DNA of 64,000 nt from Euryodendron excelsum (GCA_033060915.1 CM065384.1:32326001-32390000), one strand, 5' to 3'. Shown: positions 43,960-57,456, numbered from the stretch's first letter. The notes: generated by a model not told the origin, from the letters alone. Translations and numbers: made by a program.

Positions 43960-44780
43960 CATGGATGGTATGGAGGTAATTGATGATAAGATGTTATTTG
44001 TTAGGTGTCAAATGGCAAAAAACTCTCTTCAAGAGGATCAAACAAAAGCTTATTTCACAGACACTAACCTTTTCTCTTATTTGTGGCACCGATCACAAGA
44101 TGCCGGTAATCGTTTAGAAATAATTTTGAGCTGCAACTCCAGTTAATCTAAACTAAATATGTTCTTTTAATTCTGCAACAATCGCCAGTTGCCTTTCTTT
44201 ACATAGGTAATGCTGTATATACAAGTTCAGCGTCCTTAATTTGCTAACTGTTTTGCTCTAATTTATATAAATCTTGTTGAGTTGAAGCAGCAATGCTAAC
44301 AATTTGACATAAAGGATGATAGATTTCCTTTATGAATAATTGTTATCAGGAAAACGCGAAAACATGACTAAAAATCAGGATCGAAAGTTGTAAAGTTGGG
44401 AAGGGATCATTTTCTTTTTTGTTTCTTTTTTGGAAACTGTGGTATTACTTAAAAAAGAGATTAAAAAAAAGTTCAAGATACAGTCCCGAAAGGTGGAAAA
44501 AAAACACAACTAAACACTAACTCTAGCCTAGCTTAAAATGATCTACGTTCAAACAAAATGGCTAGGCCAAAAAGAAACATAATAACCATTTAATATTTTT
44601 TCACAACTCAAAAACTTTTGGAGTTATGAGAGCATCATCATGGTGATGACAGTTGTGTGCTCTGCTCTTACCGTTCTCATTTATCTTTCCATTTTTACAA
44701 GCCACTTCCATAGACACATTCTTATACTTGTTGATCAACTATACTCCACTACTGTATTAGTGCTGATGCACTTGGACCAT
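43960..44780 (+). pseudogene. Downstream part of the gutted F-box duplicate, coding region deleted
   Basis: 44040-44390 matches 53090-53460, just upstream of the intact F-box coding sequence (ggtaat...aatctaaacta, ttaattctgcaaca, ggtaatgctgta, atataaatcttgttgagttg, ggatgata). Then 44620-44760 matches 54545-54760, i.e. the last codons and 3' UTR (tatgagagca(t/a)catcatggtg, ctgctcttac, tctcatttatctttc). The 1.05 kb of F-box coding sequence that lies between them in the intact copy is replaced by about 230 bp of unrelated DNA, so this copy cannot encode the protein. Confidence 0.75.
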
Positions 44781-45655
44781 GTTCGGTACAGAGGAATGAA
44801 ATGGAATAAAATAAAAAGAAAATAAAAATAAAAATAGAATGAGAATGCGAATGAAAATGGGATGGAATGAAATGATCATTCTCATTCTCTTATTTTTTTG
44901 TTTTGTGGGAATGGAATGATCATTTTTATTTTTTTTCTTTAGTAAGAAAAATTAATAATACTATAATGGAATAGAATTTTAGTATACAATACGAATATTC
45001 GGCATCCTATTATATATGGAAGATTGAAAATGTTATATACTATGCATAACTCGTGCCTATGACACTCTCAATAAAATTTCGTACATTATGTGAAGAACAT
45101 CTTCTATAATTATAAGATCATATTGGTACGATCTTCAGTAGTTAAGTAGCAAAACACCAGTCTTTTCTATCTCTACGGGGATGAATGTACCAAATTTTAA
45201 ATGATCAAACGGCCGTTTTGTTTGTATTGCTAAGCCCATACATACATGATACAGCTACTTCAAATTGCAAAAAGGTAAGAACTTCTCTGTTCTTAAAAAA
45301 AATTCATTAAAAAAGTGATGAAGGGATGGTAGTGGCAGAGGTGTGAGGCCGCGGGTAGTGGCGGTGGTGGTGGCGATGGAGGAGGGAGCGGAAGTGGGGC
45401 GGTGATGGCAATGGTAGATAGAGGTACTGTGTGGCAAGAGAGGAAAATGGAGGAACATTTGTTTTAGAAATAAATAATTTTTTTAAGTTTTTCAACTTTT
45501 TAATTTTTTTGGAATTATTAAAATAAAACATTAAATTTTTAGCAAACACGTTTTATTTTTATTTTTAAAAATTTAACAACAAAAATGTTATTAAATTTTG
45601 TTTTATATTCTCATTTCATAAGAGAACGGAATGATCAATCCCACTTTTAAGAATA
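44776..45655. other. Low-complexity ggaatg-rich region, possible decayed inverted-repeat element
   Basis: The left part (44785-44900) is made of ggaatgaaatgg and aatgagaatg motifs. The segment tgatcattctcattctctta near 44871-44890 is inversely similar to ataagagaacggaatgatca near 45618-45637. A GC-rich (ggt/ggc)n block lies at 45320-45430. No TSD was established and no protein is recognised. Confidence 0.35.
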
Positions 45656-47579
45656 GAAGTAGTTGATTGGACTTGCAAATGTATTGTAACTCAAACATTT
45701 AAAGGTTAGGCTTTGATGTTAGATTTGTTTAGGGAAAGGAAATAAAACTTTACCTAAATGTATTCACTTTTTATGAGTAACCAAACTTAAATTTGATTTT
45801 TTTAACAAATGTCTATTCATTTTATTTTTATTTTATAATCAAATCCAAAAAAAAATGAATGAAATTTTGTTTTTTTCACTCCAGTTTGTTTATCTATTTT
45901 GCTCCTTTCTTTTTTCTTTCCTTCCATAAATTCAAAATTCAAATGTAGCATTATGAGTGCTATTATAAACTTTATATAGCTTTTATATTTTATAAACTTG
46001 AAAATGAAATTTGCAGTTGCAGTAAGTGGAACTCAAAAGGAGCGGAGTTGAAAAAAGAAAAAAGAAAAAAGAAAAAAGGTTCCTGGTGGGTTGTCAAGCC
46101 TGCTTTGAAAAGAAAATAAATGAAAAAACAAGTGTAACAACCGAACTGAAAATAGGAGTTGTTCAATAGTGGAATCATAGTAACACTCTTTTCCAGGACA
46201 ACAGAATTTCAAAATTTTCACCGAAAGTTGCCAGGAAACAATTGTTTTTTGTACCCTTGTCGGAATTGCTATGCTCGCAATCAGGTAGGTAGAATTTGAA
46301 ACCAAAACAAAGTGATTTAGAACTTCCAATCGATGCTAAAGGATCATGATCATGCATTCTAATATGGGTATAGAACTACCCAACAAAAGTTATAGGAGAA
46401 AACATTTTCTTTTGTAAAACATAAAACAATTCGTGATGAATTTACCAACTATCAAAAAAGTTGGTATAACTCATCATACGTGTATCTTTATTGGTGTTAT
46501 GTCACATATATTTGTGATTTGTTAATAGTTAAAATACTTAAATTATTAAATATACTTTTCTATAACTTCTTACTAGCAGTGAGCCTATGCTATACACGCA
46601 GTGAAAATAATATGTACAAAAAATATATAATTTATAAAAACTATCAATCTATACAATAATAATGTGATTAAACTAAATTATAATAATATAATATAGTCTT
46701 AAAATAAAAAATTAAAAGTTGATTGTAATAAACAAAAAATATAAATTTGTAATAAAAAACTAAGTTTTATTGTGAACATTCTAAAGTGTTATTTTTTTAC
46801 CTTAAAACCTTGCTAATAGCCTATAGTGATCAAATGTATACGTTGTACATGTTAAAATGATTTTATTTAACAAGTACATTTATAATGCATATATAGCTAG
46901 TTAAAAATGAAATTACCTAAAGAAGAATTTAAAATTTTAAGTTAGGGAGATTTGATTTACCTAGATTACTTCAATTTCATTAAATATTTACTAACTATAA
47001 ATATGTTCGTTTAAATTTTTTTTTTTTTTTATGTTTTTATGTTTAGATCAATACTATTATGAGATATAATATGATTATTTAAAAATTTTAAAAAGTTCAC
47101 CTAACGTATACATATTATATCTCATAATAGAAAAATTAAAGAGATTTGAATAAAAAAATTCACAGTTTTGAATGAAATGAATGACTTTTTAAATTATAAT
47201 GAAGGAACCTACAAAAATTTAAAAATAAGAATACTAATATTTTGAATTTTATGTAAAACTTTTCAAAATAAGATGAGATTTTAGCAAAGATTTATTAATC
47301 CTGAAAAATTAATTTTTTTTATATTTTATTGTTAAACTTACACTATAACAATAGATTTAATTATAGTAATTTAAAATTTTAAAAATTAAAAAAATTATTT
47401 TAGATCTTTTAACATTAAATACACATTATGTTAGTCTCCATAACATAATAGTACGTCAAAAATTATTATTAAAGTAGGATTATGATCCTCTCCATTCCAA
47501 GGTTAGAATGGAGGCCTTCTTTGCATCTATTGAGGTATTGATATATCACCTAAAATAAAAATCAAGGGTTTAGATGAGG
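45656..47579. other. AT-rich intergenic DNA, nothing recognised
   Basis: No gene, RNA or clear mobile element boundaries are visible. Poly(A)/poly(T) runs and short AT repeats dominate. Confidence 0.6.
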
Positions 47580-48600
47580 TAATAAGTGTCATGTCAATAT
47601 TATCAAATATTTAAATTTTCATAAATTTAAGGGAGTGATTTTAGAAAATATCTAATAGTTTGAATTTTGAAATAAATGTTAGATTTTAGGAAAGTAATAA
47701 AATTATATTTGTTAACCAATCAAATTATAAAAATGTTATCCTAATATTATCAAAAATTTAATTTCTAGAAATTTAAGAGAGTGCCTTTAGGAAATATATA
47801 ATAGGAATTAAAGGTTCATCCATATACTATATATAATTTTATTAGTGAGATGTTTTAACTAATCATTATGTGAATTTTTATAAATTTAAGAGAGTGACTT
47901 TAAGAAATACCTGATAGATTGAATTTTGAAATAAATGTTAGATTTTAGGAAAGTAATAAAATTATATTTGTTAACCAATCAAATTATAACAATGTTATCC
48001 TAATATTATCAAAAATTTAATTTCTAGAAATTTTAAGAGGGTGACTTTAGAAAATATATAAGAGGAATTAAAGATCCATCCATATACTATATAATTCTAT
48101 TAGTGAGAGGTTTTAACTATTCATTATGTGAATATTCATAAATTTAAGAGAGTGACTTTAAAAAATACCTAATAGTTTGAATTTTGAAATAAATGTAATA
48201 TTTTAGGAAAGTAATAAAATTATATTTGTTAACCAATCAAACTGTAACAATGTTATTCTAATATTACCAAAAATATTAATTTCTAGAAATTTTAAGAGAG
48301 TGACTTTAGAAAACATATAAGAGGAATTAAAGATCTATTCATATACTGTACATAATTCTATTAGTGAGAGGTTTTAACTAATCATTATGTGAATAATCAT
48401 AAATTTAAGAGAGTGACTTTAGGAAATACCTGATAGTTTGAATTTTGAAATAAATGTAAGATTTTAGGAAAGTAATAAAATTATATTTGTTAACCAATCA
48501 AATTGTAACAATATTATTCTAATATTACCAAAAAAATAATTTCTAGAAATTTTAAGAGAGTGACTTTAAGAAATATATAATAGGAATTAAAGGTCCAAAT
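47580..48600. repeat. AT-rich tandem repeat, 259-bp period, about four units
   Basis: The anchor gaattttgaaataaatgt occurs at about 47662, 47921, 48179 and 48440 (spacing 259, 258 and 261). Every unit shares aaatttaag(a/g)gagtgac, agattttaggaaagtaataa, aattatatttgttaaccaat, tttctagaaatttta and gaggaattaaag. Units differ by scattered substitutions. No coding potential. Confidence 0.9.
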
Positions 48601-50879
48601 TGCAACATGTGGTATTTTAATATTACAAAAAATAAAAATTTTGTAAAAATTGGATTAGGATTTTGAAGAGAAAAGATCTCATAACATTCTACTATAATAT
48701 ATAATATAGATCATTAATTAGAATATTAAACTAAAAATTAAAATTAATAAATTAACCTATTCTTATACCAAGTACTGAAAGAATAAAATAATTTTTTTTA
48801 TTTGTCTAGCACTTTAATTTAGCTATTTTTTAATAAAATATTTAAAAATTGATATATATGAGATAAAAATATTACCTACTAACATGTACAAGAAGAAATT
48901 GTTTAAACATGCCATTATTTTTTTTATTCTGACATTTAACTAATGTTCATATTTGGCGTTCTCATATTTTTACACTCAATTTTCTTTGTTAGTTTTTAAA
49001 AAAAAATAGAATTAAACCCGTATATATTACGTATTGTTCTTTTGCCATCCTAAATTTTATATGTCCAGTATCCACTCTTGATTAACCAGGATTGAGAATT
49101 TATATTCACTTATTCTGATTGAGTCTAATATTCTTAATTTAAATGGCATTATTCACTTAACCAAAATCTTCTCTATGAAAGATTGAAAATTTCCTTATAT
49201 TCACTTATTCTATTTTGTCAATTATTGTTACTTCAAATGGCATTATTCAACTAACCAAAATTTTCTCTAATTCATAGCGTCATCTTTACTATTAGTACGG
49301 TAAGTACCAGTACTCACCATTTTAAATTTATTGTTATAAATATTTGACATTAAATTATTTTTATTCATATAATTCAAATTTGAATTGTTTTAAGATTGCA
49401 TAAATGTATTAGTCAACCGAAATATATATATATTTAAAATTACTTAAATGACATATCCTTTGTCTAGTAGATATCCAACACAAATTTAAATGACATCTAC
49501 TATTAAAATATAATAAAAAATAAATTATTTTAACAAAAACTACACAAAAGTCTTTACCTTCCCATATTGGCCGACATAGTTATGGGTTAGTTTGGTTATA
49601 ATCTATCAAACGTTCGACTTCCCTTTGATCTAAAAAATGTCAACCCGATCAATTTTATTCAGTTCTTCGGTTCACATTTCATGACCTTGAACTGAATTAG
49701 GACCTAATCTGAACCAGAAACTGAATGAAGATTTAATCTTATATATGCGGTAAAACTCATATCTTAAAAACTACTGTTATTTGTACTTAATTATTGTTGA
49801 CATGTGTTTATGTTTTTTTTTAATTTTTTTTTTGTTTTTGAAAAAGTTCAAAATTTAATATTAATCTTGTTTTTTTATTTTTTATTTTAAAAACTAAGTT
49901 TCATATGTTAAAAATAGATTCGAATTGGCTTGACCTAATCTTGACTCGAAGTAACCCAAAACATGGAACCAAACCGAACAAACCCGAATCAAACTCAGGT
50001 TTGTTCAAATCAATTCCATGAGATAATCGGCTCAGTTTGGCTCCGTTCTAAAAGTACGAAACCTGTCAAGATCGGGTTGGTGATAAGTTTTAGTATGAAC
50101 CCAACTCATGTTCAACCTTAAATACAGTCTGTATAGATGGTACCTTGATTGATAGGAAACTCACATTTCTTGATACTGTTTTATGTTAGGTTCGTATCAC
50201 CCAATATGATATGATATTAATAACAATGCTTCAAATAACAATTAAAATAAATTTAACTAGATCAAAATAGCATAAATATCCATTGTTGACTGGAGTATTG
50301 ATTTTCAACTCCAGTGTGTGGTTTGATTTTATTGAATTTCGGTGCAAAGTTTTAAGATTAATTATGCTTTGTAAACCCCATACCAAAATTTCACTTTAGA
50401 GCTTTTATTTTTATTTGTAACAATTATATCTTCACAATTCTAATTTATTTGCAATCTCAGCTTTTTATCAACTTTCATTTGAGAAATGGACAAAAAATCT
50501 GAGTATGACAAACACATAACATTTTTCAAAGGGAGACAACCACATATCATATATGGAATTGAGACTTTTACATGAGACCTAACTATATTATATATATCAC
50601 ATAGGTTTACATTCATGATTTTGAAATAATTTGAAAGGGACTAGGGATATATTATTGGGAGAATGGACTAAATTTTATATTTTTACCCCTTGAAAAATGT
50701 CATGTGCTCGTCACATACAAATATTTTATCGATCTTCGAAACGAAAGTTTGCATAATGTTGATATTGTAAAAAAATTAGAAGTATAAGTTCTTAATTTTG
50801 AGAATAAAAAGTGAAAATCGTAAAATAAAATTTGATATAAAATACAATGTACAAATTGAAATTAATCAAAAGTTTGAGT
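48601..50879. other. AT-rich intergenic DNA, nothing recognised
   Basis: No gene or RNA recognised. The segment 49560-50110 is less AT-rich and has aaccgaa / cgaacccga motifs, perhaps an old repeat, but no borders can be drawn. Confidence 0.6.
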
Positions 50880-53505
50880 TGTAGCCTGTGGGATAACAAT
50901 CAATAGGAGAATGCACGTCTTATTTACACACGTGAACAAAAAAATGGAGGCAGAATGAGAAGTAAACTAAGTGAGGTTTATCTACATTTATTTAGACAAA
51001 TAAAAAGAGTAATGTAATTAAAACTTGAAAAGCATACTTATATCAACTATTTTCACAATTTTCGAAAAAAAAAAACAAATTTAAAAGACCAAACTACGAC
51101 ATATGGGCACAGTATCATGGATCGTAATCGAATCCAATTCTAATTGGGTCCTGTGAACAAACTCCTCGTACTTTTGTACTTGGGACTTTTTGTCGGTCAG
51201 AGATCCTTCCATTAGTTGAATCCACAGTACTTACTCTCTCCCCAAAAACCCCAAAACCCCAACTCCTGCAATCCCGAACTTTTGGGTGTTTCATGTCGGC
51301 TGCTTCCAGGTGACAACTTTTCTTTCTTAAAACTTCTTATTTTGATGTTTCACGGCGTTCACTTCAGTTTCTGAGAAAAAACGTCGTAATATATGATTTT
51401 CGTTTATGTACACACAGATATATGTCTGACTGATGATAAATTCAATGAAACCTCTGAAAATCAGTGGGCTATAGGAGTTATTTGGTGAATGTTAAGATTA
51501 TTGACAATATATGCCATGATTGACTTCATAGGTAGTGATTGTCCTTGTTCTGATTAAATTTTTTTTTGTTTCTATTATTATTTTTCCTTTCAAGTCTTGG
51601 ATTTTTGGGTGAGAAGACCTTCAAATTTCCTGGACCTGTCCACTTATCAAATTTCTACTGTTTGGGTTACTGTAATAAGAACCAACTGCGAGTTCGGTGG
51701 TGGTTCTTGAAGACTAGAGGTATGTAAAACATGCTACAGATCCTGTTTTTTATTTGTGGTTTGAATCCGGACCAGGTATAATATGTATTTCGGCTGCTTA
51801 TATTTTTTAAAATTCCCAGGAGAAATAATGAAATATTTATTTATTTATTATGTTAAGTGAAGTGCTATTCTTGCAGGATTTTTTTTGAGAAATTAACATG
51901 GCAATGACATTCTTATAACTAAAGCTATCATAATGGGTGTTCTATTTTGAAATGACGAAGTTTTTGTTCAATCACATCAGTCCATAAAAATTATATATAG
52001 ATATTTTGATTGTATAGCATTATGCCATTACCCTTAGGTCAATAAGAAGCTAATATTGAAATTATTCTTTGAAGAACTTCACATTTACTTTGAAGAAAGG
52101 GTATTGGAAATCCCAATTGTACAATTTCTTTTTTTAGAAAAATAAGTTTTTTTTTTTCCTTTTGTTGCAATGGCTTCCACTCCTTGGAAGTTAAAAGTGA
52201 TAATTTAACTTGTGCTACTTTGAAGCTAAAAGTGTTTAGATGTTGGCTACTGGTAATGTGTAATGCGCACGAACCTAGTCTTTCCAGTCTTTTTTTCTTT
52301 TTTTTTCAGAAACTCATTTGATTGAATTATTTAAGGCTATTGGTTTAAAACCTCGTTTTGATTTTTCCCTTTTGGACTTGAGCAAAAACCATAGTCAGTT
52401 ACAAGTTACAACTATCAAGCAATTTCTTGCCTTAGTTGCCTATAACTGACATCAATATGGACCAATTTAGTACCTGTTTACATATGAACAAACACACATT
52501 AAAGTTGCCTTTGTCTTTTCCTTTTATTTTTGTTTATATTTTGAACTATGGTGGATTTTAGAATAAGTTTCTTTGAGGAAATGGCTTCACTGGAAGTCAT
52601 GTCGGACTCTTTCATCCCTCTTATATGTCTCTCACTTGTATTAGGAACTTTTTTTTCTTTTTTTTGGTAACTCTTACTAGAGAACTAGGTGGCCTGCCTT
52701 TGACCAAACCAGGGAGAGGATTAGTCGAGGTGAGCGTATAAAAGTTCCCTTGTAGATCAATACGATGATATTCACTCCTCTCTTTCTGTTGCTCTCTGTG
52801 AAATTCCGAATTTGAAGATCTCTGTTAAGGGGTGGTGCATTTTCATATTTTGGAATTGATGCTCACATAGGGATAATTGTGGTCTAGTACAAAGAATGTT
52901 TACTATTCTTGAGCATTAAACTAAAATTTGTGTGTCCCCTTCAAACATTAATACATTAATCCAGAAGAAGAAAAAAGGAACTTGAATGATTGTGTACAAA
53001 GCAATGCTAAAATTTTGTAGATGTCCAAACATTACACTAAAATCAATGCATACAGATATTTGTTTAGCAGGAACCCATTTTTCTTTTAGCAGGATCAACC
53101 AAAGCCTATTAAGGAAAACCATAGGCACCAATTCTTTTCTTCTTATTGTTGACGTCACAAGCTGCTGGTAATTGTTGAAGTAAATGCGACTGGCAACTCT
53201 AGAGAATCTAAACTAAAGATGCTCTGTTAATTCTGCAACAAATGCCAATTTCCTTTCTTTGTATAGGTAATGCTGTAAATACAAGTTCTGTGTCTTCATA
53301 TGCTAACTTTTTCAGTCTAAACTCTAGTTTATATAAATCTTGTTGAGTTGAAGTAGCAGTGCAAAAATTCTGACCACAAGGATGATAAACTTTCTTATTG
53401 ATAGTTAGAATCAGAAAAACACCAAAATATAACTTATAATCATTTTTTTCTTAATTAGTTGTCTCAGCTGCAATTGCTTAACTATTGCAATAATTGCTGT
53501 TGCAG
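50880..53505 (+). promoter_or_regulatory. Upstream and probable 5' UTR/intron region of the F-box gene
   Basis: The stretch is duplicated in part at 36200-36960 and 43960-44400, showing that it belongs to the F-box gene unit. At about 51294-51311 ATGTCGGCTGCTTCCAG is followed by gtgac, a donor-like site. At 53492-53505 ttgctgttgcag is an acceptor-like site directly before the coding exon. A 5' UTR intron of about 2.2 kb is therefore likely. Direct joining of these two sites puts the upstream ATG out of frame with the F-box protein, so it would act as an upstream ORF or an additional exon lies between. Confidence 0.5.
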
Positions 53506-53531
53506 TGGTCTACGCACCAAAGTCAACGGTG

Positions 53532-54653
53532 ATGAAACTTCATAAAAATATCAGCATGGAAAATGAGGAGCAGAAAGAAGATGCTTGGTCTAATTTGCCC
53601 GTTCTCCTCGTATGGATGATCCAGGCAAAATTAGATTACCCTAACAATTTGCGGTTTGCAGCCGTTTGCAAGAGTTGGGGAAGTGCATTCTCAACGTATC
53701 CTTTGAACTACCAATCTAGCGTGGATGCACCACCATGGATTATGATTGGCAGGGTCGACGGTGATAGTAAGCGGGAGTTTTATAGTGTCCTGACTGAAGA
53801 GAAGTACACCATTGATCTCCCAGATTTCTGCCATTCAACTCTCTTATCCTCAAAACAAGGATGGCTATTCGTAGTCAAATGTGAGGGACGTGGAAAGTCT
53901 CATTCTCCCATCTTCTTGCTCAATCCCTTCACAAAGGTGAAGATTGAATTACCATATATAGATACAACATTAGCTTCCGGGGCATTTACTGTTGTGGACG
54001 GGAATCCCCATAGCATCGTTATTATACATACACGAGTAATCGAATGTGGAATGTGTCCTCGGATATACCTGAACATAACCCACCCAGGTGACAATGCTTG
54101 GATTAGATACTCTTATACATGTTTGGAACCGCGCAGTTTTTTTTTCATGACGGAGGCTGTTATTGTTGGGCAGTTGGTGTACTGTTTGACGGAGGGAGCT
54201 CGTGTTTTTGTTTTCAATTTAGCAAATTCACAATGGACGGACCTCATGGGGAAAGCAGAGATGCTTCCAACATTAAAATTTGAGAACTGGTACGTAACGG
54301 AAAGGGAAGGGGAGGTTTTGCAGGCTCGTTTGTCAACGGAGAATGGTCGAGATACCTCGGCGTTTTACAGGCTAAATGATGATAAAACAGATTGGGAGCC
54401 CATGGACGATGAAGACTTGGAGGATACGTGTTGGTTTCTGAGGAAGCAATGGAAATGTGGTTTTGTATTGAAGGGAAAAGGGATAGAAGACAAAATTTAC
54501 AGTGCTTGTTGGAAGCTGGAGGAAGATGGGTATGTTAAGTTCGACTTTTATGAGAGCAACATCATGGTGGGAAGGCTTTTATGCTGCAAACGACTTGATG
54601 GGCATTGTCTTAATCCATGCTGCAAATTAAGGACATGGGTTGACATGCGTTGA
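53532..54653 (+). CDS. F-box protein with DUF295 (KIB-type) domain
   Basis: A single coding exon of 373 codons from the first in-frame ATG (53532). A second ATG at 53556 has a better context (A at -3, G at +4) and would give 365 codons; both precede the F-box. The F-box is at about residues 19-58 (WSNLPVLLVWMIQ and RFAAVCKSW). The DUF295 beta-propeller-like domain follows, with FLLNPFTKVKIELP near 130 and blocks around YCLTEGARVFVFNL, WYVTEREGEVLQ and YRLNDDKTDWEPM. Family knowledge: F-box proteins join SCF ubiquitin ligases through SKP1 and choose substrates by the C-terminal domain; some DUF295 members (KIB1) act in brassinosteroid signalling. The substrate here is unknown. The frame is open throughout. 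A ruined duplicate lies at 36.2-44.8 kb. Confidence 0.9.
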   Translation: MKLHKNISMENEEQKEDAWSNLPVLLVWMIQAKLDYPNNLRFAAVCKSWGSAFSTYPLNYQSSVDAPPWIMIGRVDGDSKREFYSVLTEEKYTIDLPDFCHSTLLSSKQGWLFVVKCEGRGKSHSPIFLLNPFTKVKIELPYIDTTLASGAFTVVDGNPHSIVIIHTRVIECGMCPRIYLNITHPGDNAWIRYSYTCLEPRSFFFMTEAVIVGQLVYCLTEGARVFVFNLANSQWTDLMGKAEMLPTLKFENWYVTEREGEVLQARLSTENGRDTSAFYRLNDDKTDWEPMDDEDLEDTCWFLRKQWKCGFVLKGKGIEDKIYSACWKLEEDGYVKFDFYESNIMVGRLLCCKRLDGHCLNPCCKLRTWVDMR

Positions 54654-55128
54654 TTCGTGTCATTGTTGAATCCCCTGCTCTTACTGGTAGCTGTTAAGTT
54701 CTCATTTATCTTTCTATTTTTACATGTGACTTCCTACATACGTTCTTAACCCAGTTGATCAATTATATATATCCAGTAAATTTGGCTTGTAAAACTAGTT
54801 TTACTGCGTCCTATTTGTGCAGATCCTGTTGAACTTCCCATTATTTACTCAAACACTTATACGATGGTTTGATCTTTTGGATTTGTGGAAAGAAACAAAA
54901 ATCAAATTATTTAAATGTGTTAACTTTTTTTTTACGAGTGACGAAACATAAAATTAATTTTTTTATAAATATCTTTTCAGTTTTTTGTTCTTTTTTTTTC
55001 TTTTCTCTCCATAAATTTAAGGTCCAAATATGGTATTATGATGGGGTAAATCTGATAACTTTAGCTTCTATAAACTTGGAAAATGAAATTGCAGTTGAAT
55101 TTAGTGGAACGCAAAAGGCATGGAGTTA

Positions 55129-55159
<31 letters not shown>

Positions 55160-57456
55160 GGCTCTCAAATCTCAACCCTGCATGTTGTTCTGTAGTAGAA
55201 CCATAATGCACCCTTTTCTACTCATTTCTAGAACATTAAAAATTCATATTTTTCATTAGGGCTAATTACAACCACTTCCGAACTATGGCTCAATAAATGT
55301 AACACATGACCTTTTAAATTATTAATTTATATCAATTAACACTTTTTATTTTGAGAAAATAGATGAAAAATTATTATGTAACTTGCATGTGTTCACAAAA
55401 GTATCGTGGTCTAATGATTTAAATGTCATTTGAAATAATATGTAAATATAGAGACAATCTAATGAAAATTTTAATCATTAGATAATTATTACAAAAACAT
55501 AAAGTCAATTTAGGTATAAAATCATAAAAATATTTAAGTCACAAAATAATTTTTCATTTATTCTCCTTACAGATTGCTAATATATTACAATAAAATATAT
55601 TGATTTATACAAATTTATAGTTCATGTAGTCAATGTGTTACAGTTTAGAGTTTAAGAAAAATACAAATTTATAGTTTATGTAATCAATGTATAACGTTTT
55701 AGAGTTTAAAAAAAGATATTAATACTAATATATGCATTAATTTCGTAACACTAAACTTTTTAAAACTTTTAAACTCTAACATGTAACATGCATGCATCTT
55801 TTTTGGAAGGAAAATTAATTTCTTTGTTGCAATCCCGAATTCACCAAGTGGCATGGAATCTACATTTGGGTGATGCAAGTCCGTAGAATTGTAAGGGTAT
55901 TTAATTGCAGTGTTTGTCAAGTAGATGAAGAGCAGATCGATATGCAGAACAGAACCAACCATCTCTCCCAACCCTCTCTCTCTAAAAACAGGACTTGCAA
56001 CTTTCACAAACCCGCTCCTCTCTCTCTCTCTCTCTGCCCTATATCTCACCTTCACAGGCATAAAACCATGGGCGAAACCTTGCCCACGTGCTCACACTGT
56101 AATACATCACCTCACAGGCCTACAGTTGTGGAAGCTCACCGTCATAGAATTAAATTGCGGACGCAGTCACGGTATAATGGACGCGGGTGTAGCGGATGTT
56201 ACGTAACGGGACGAGATCGTGAATTTTTTTTTAGATTAGCAAATTTTATTAAAATTTATAACTATGCATGTTTTAACTTGAAAAATTTTTATGTTATAAA
56301 TTTTAATTAATTTTGAGCATGTTTGATGACTAAATATGATATTCAATAGGCCACAATATAAAAAAATGACCTTATCCTTAAGTTGTATGACATGTTCATA
56401 AGTCCATAAATATTTATTTGGGCCAATAAAAATAATTAGATAAACTCGTGGTGCAATACAAAAGCCCAATTGAAGAGTTAAAAGAGGACCATGTGAAGGT
56501 TATGGTTTTACGAAACAGTGAATAACACCGACGCTCATAGCTACAAACACACGTGAAGTAAAATATTTTACAATCACTTTCTCAACTTTGAAATACAACA
56601 TGAGGTCATGCATGATGAAATACTCCACTAAAACTTAGAAATTTTATTTTGCATAGAAATCTCAGTTATTCTTCTTCTTAAGCTCCGACAGGCGAGTACA
56701 GGTAATCACCTCCTCCCCCTCTTCTCCTTCTTCTACTGCTGCTACCGCCTTGCAGCTGCTACTGCTTCTCCTTTCCTCCTACTCCTTCTTCTTCTCCTTC
56801 TTATTCACTGCAGCAATTGCTATTACGGTCTGTAACGGCCTTTATGTTGATCGTGACAGCATTACGACCGTTACGGCACCGTAACGGCCGCTACCCACGT
56901 GATTTCGATTTTTCTGTTACAAAACGCTTGTAACCGACTCGATGCCTACTGTTATTGTTACGGAATGGCTGCTACAGCCGTTACAAACCGTTTTTTTATT
57001 CTATGCTCACCATAGCACTCCGCATAGACTCACCATGCACGAAGCACACCCTATCCAAAGCTTGCGACGGGTTGAATCTCTTCACTCCGTTCTCATCCCA
57101 ATTAAGTTAATTGGGATTCTTGTTGAAACAGGTTCAACTACATAAAATTTTAAAATAAAAATAAATCTCTAAAAATTAAAAATAATGCAAATTATACTAA
57201 CTCTAATACAATATTATATTGAGAAAGAAAGAGTCTCAAATCTAAAACTAAAAAGTTGACATTAGAATCCTAATATTTACTTATATTCTAAGAATATTTT
57301 ATGTAGTTAATATAATATAATTATTTTGATATTTCATAATATAATTGGAGCATATTCGGGGTTAGGTGACTTAAATCCTATCTCGTTCCAAACTCGCATT
57401 GGGTTTTGCTTTCTTCTATGTAGCCGACCTCTAACCCGTTTATTTATACTCCAAAT
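54654..57456. other. Intergenic AT-rich region with simple repeats and TAACGG motifs
   Basis: No gene recognised. (AT)n lies at about 55129-55150 and a short (CT)n near 56018-56034. Between about 56150 and 56960 the motif gttacg / taacggcc recurs many times (for example 56200-56215 and 56835-56895), as in some plant DNA-transposon-derived repeats, but I could not find borders. A CT/CTT-rich block lies at 56705-56810. Confidence 0.55.

Noticed and set aside
53505..53531. Start of the F-box protein at 53505
   Set aside because: The codon there is GTG and overlaps a splice-acceptor-like ttgctgttgcag; plant nuclear genes start at ATG, so 53532 or 53556 was used.
56800..56960. Complete MULE/MITE built of taacggcc repeats
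   Set aside because: The motif recurs between 56150 and 56960, but no matching terminal inverted repeats or target duplication could be found.
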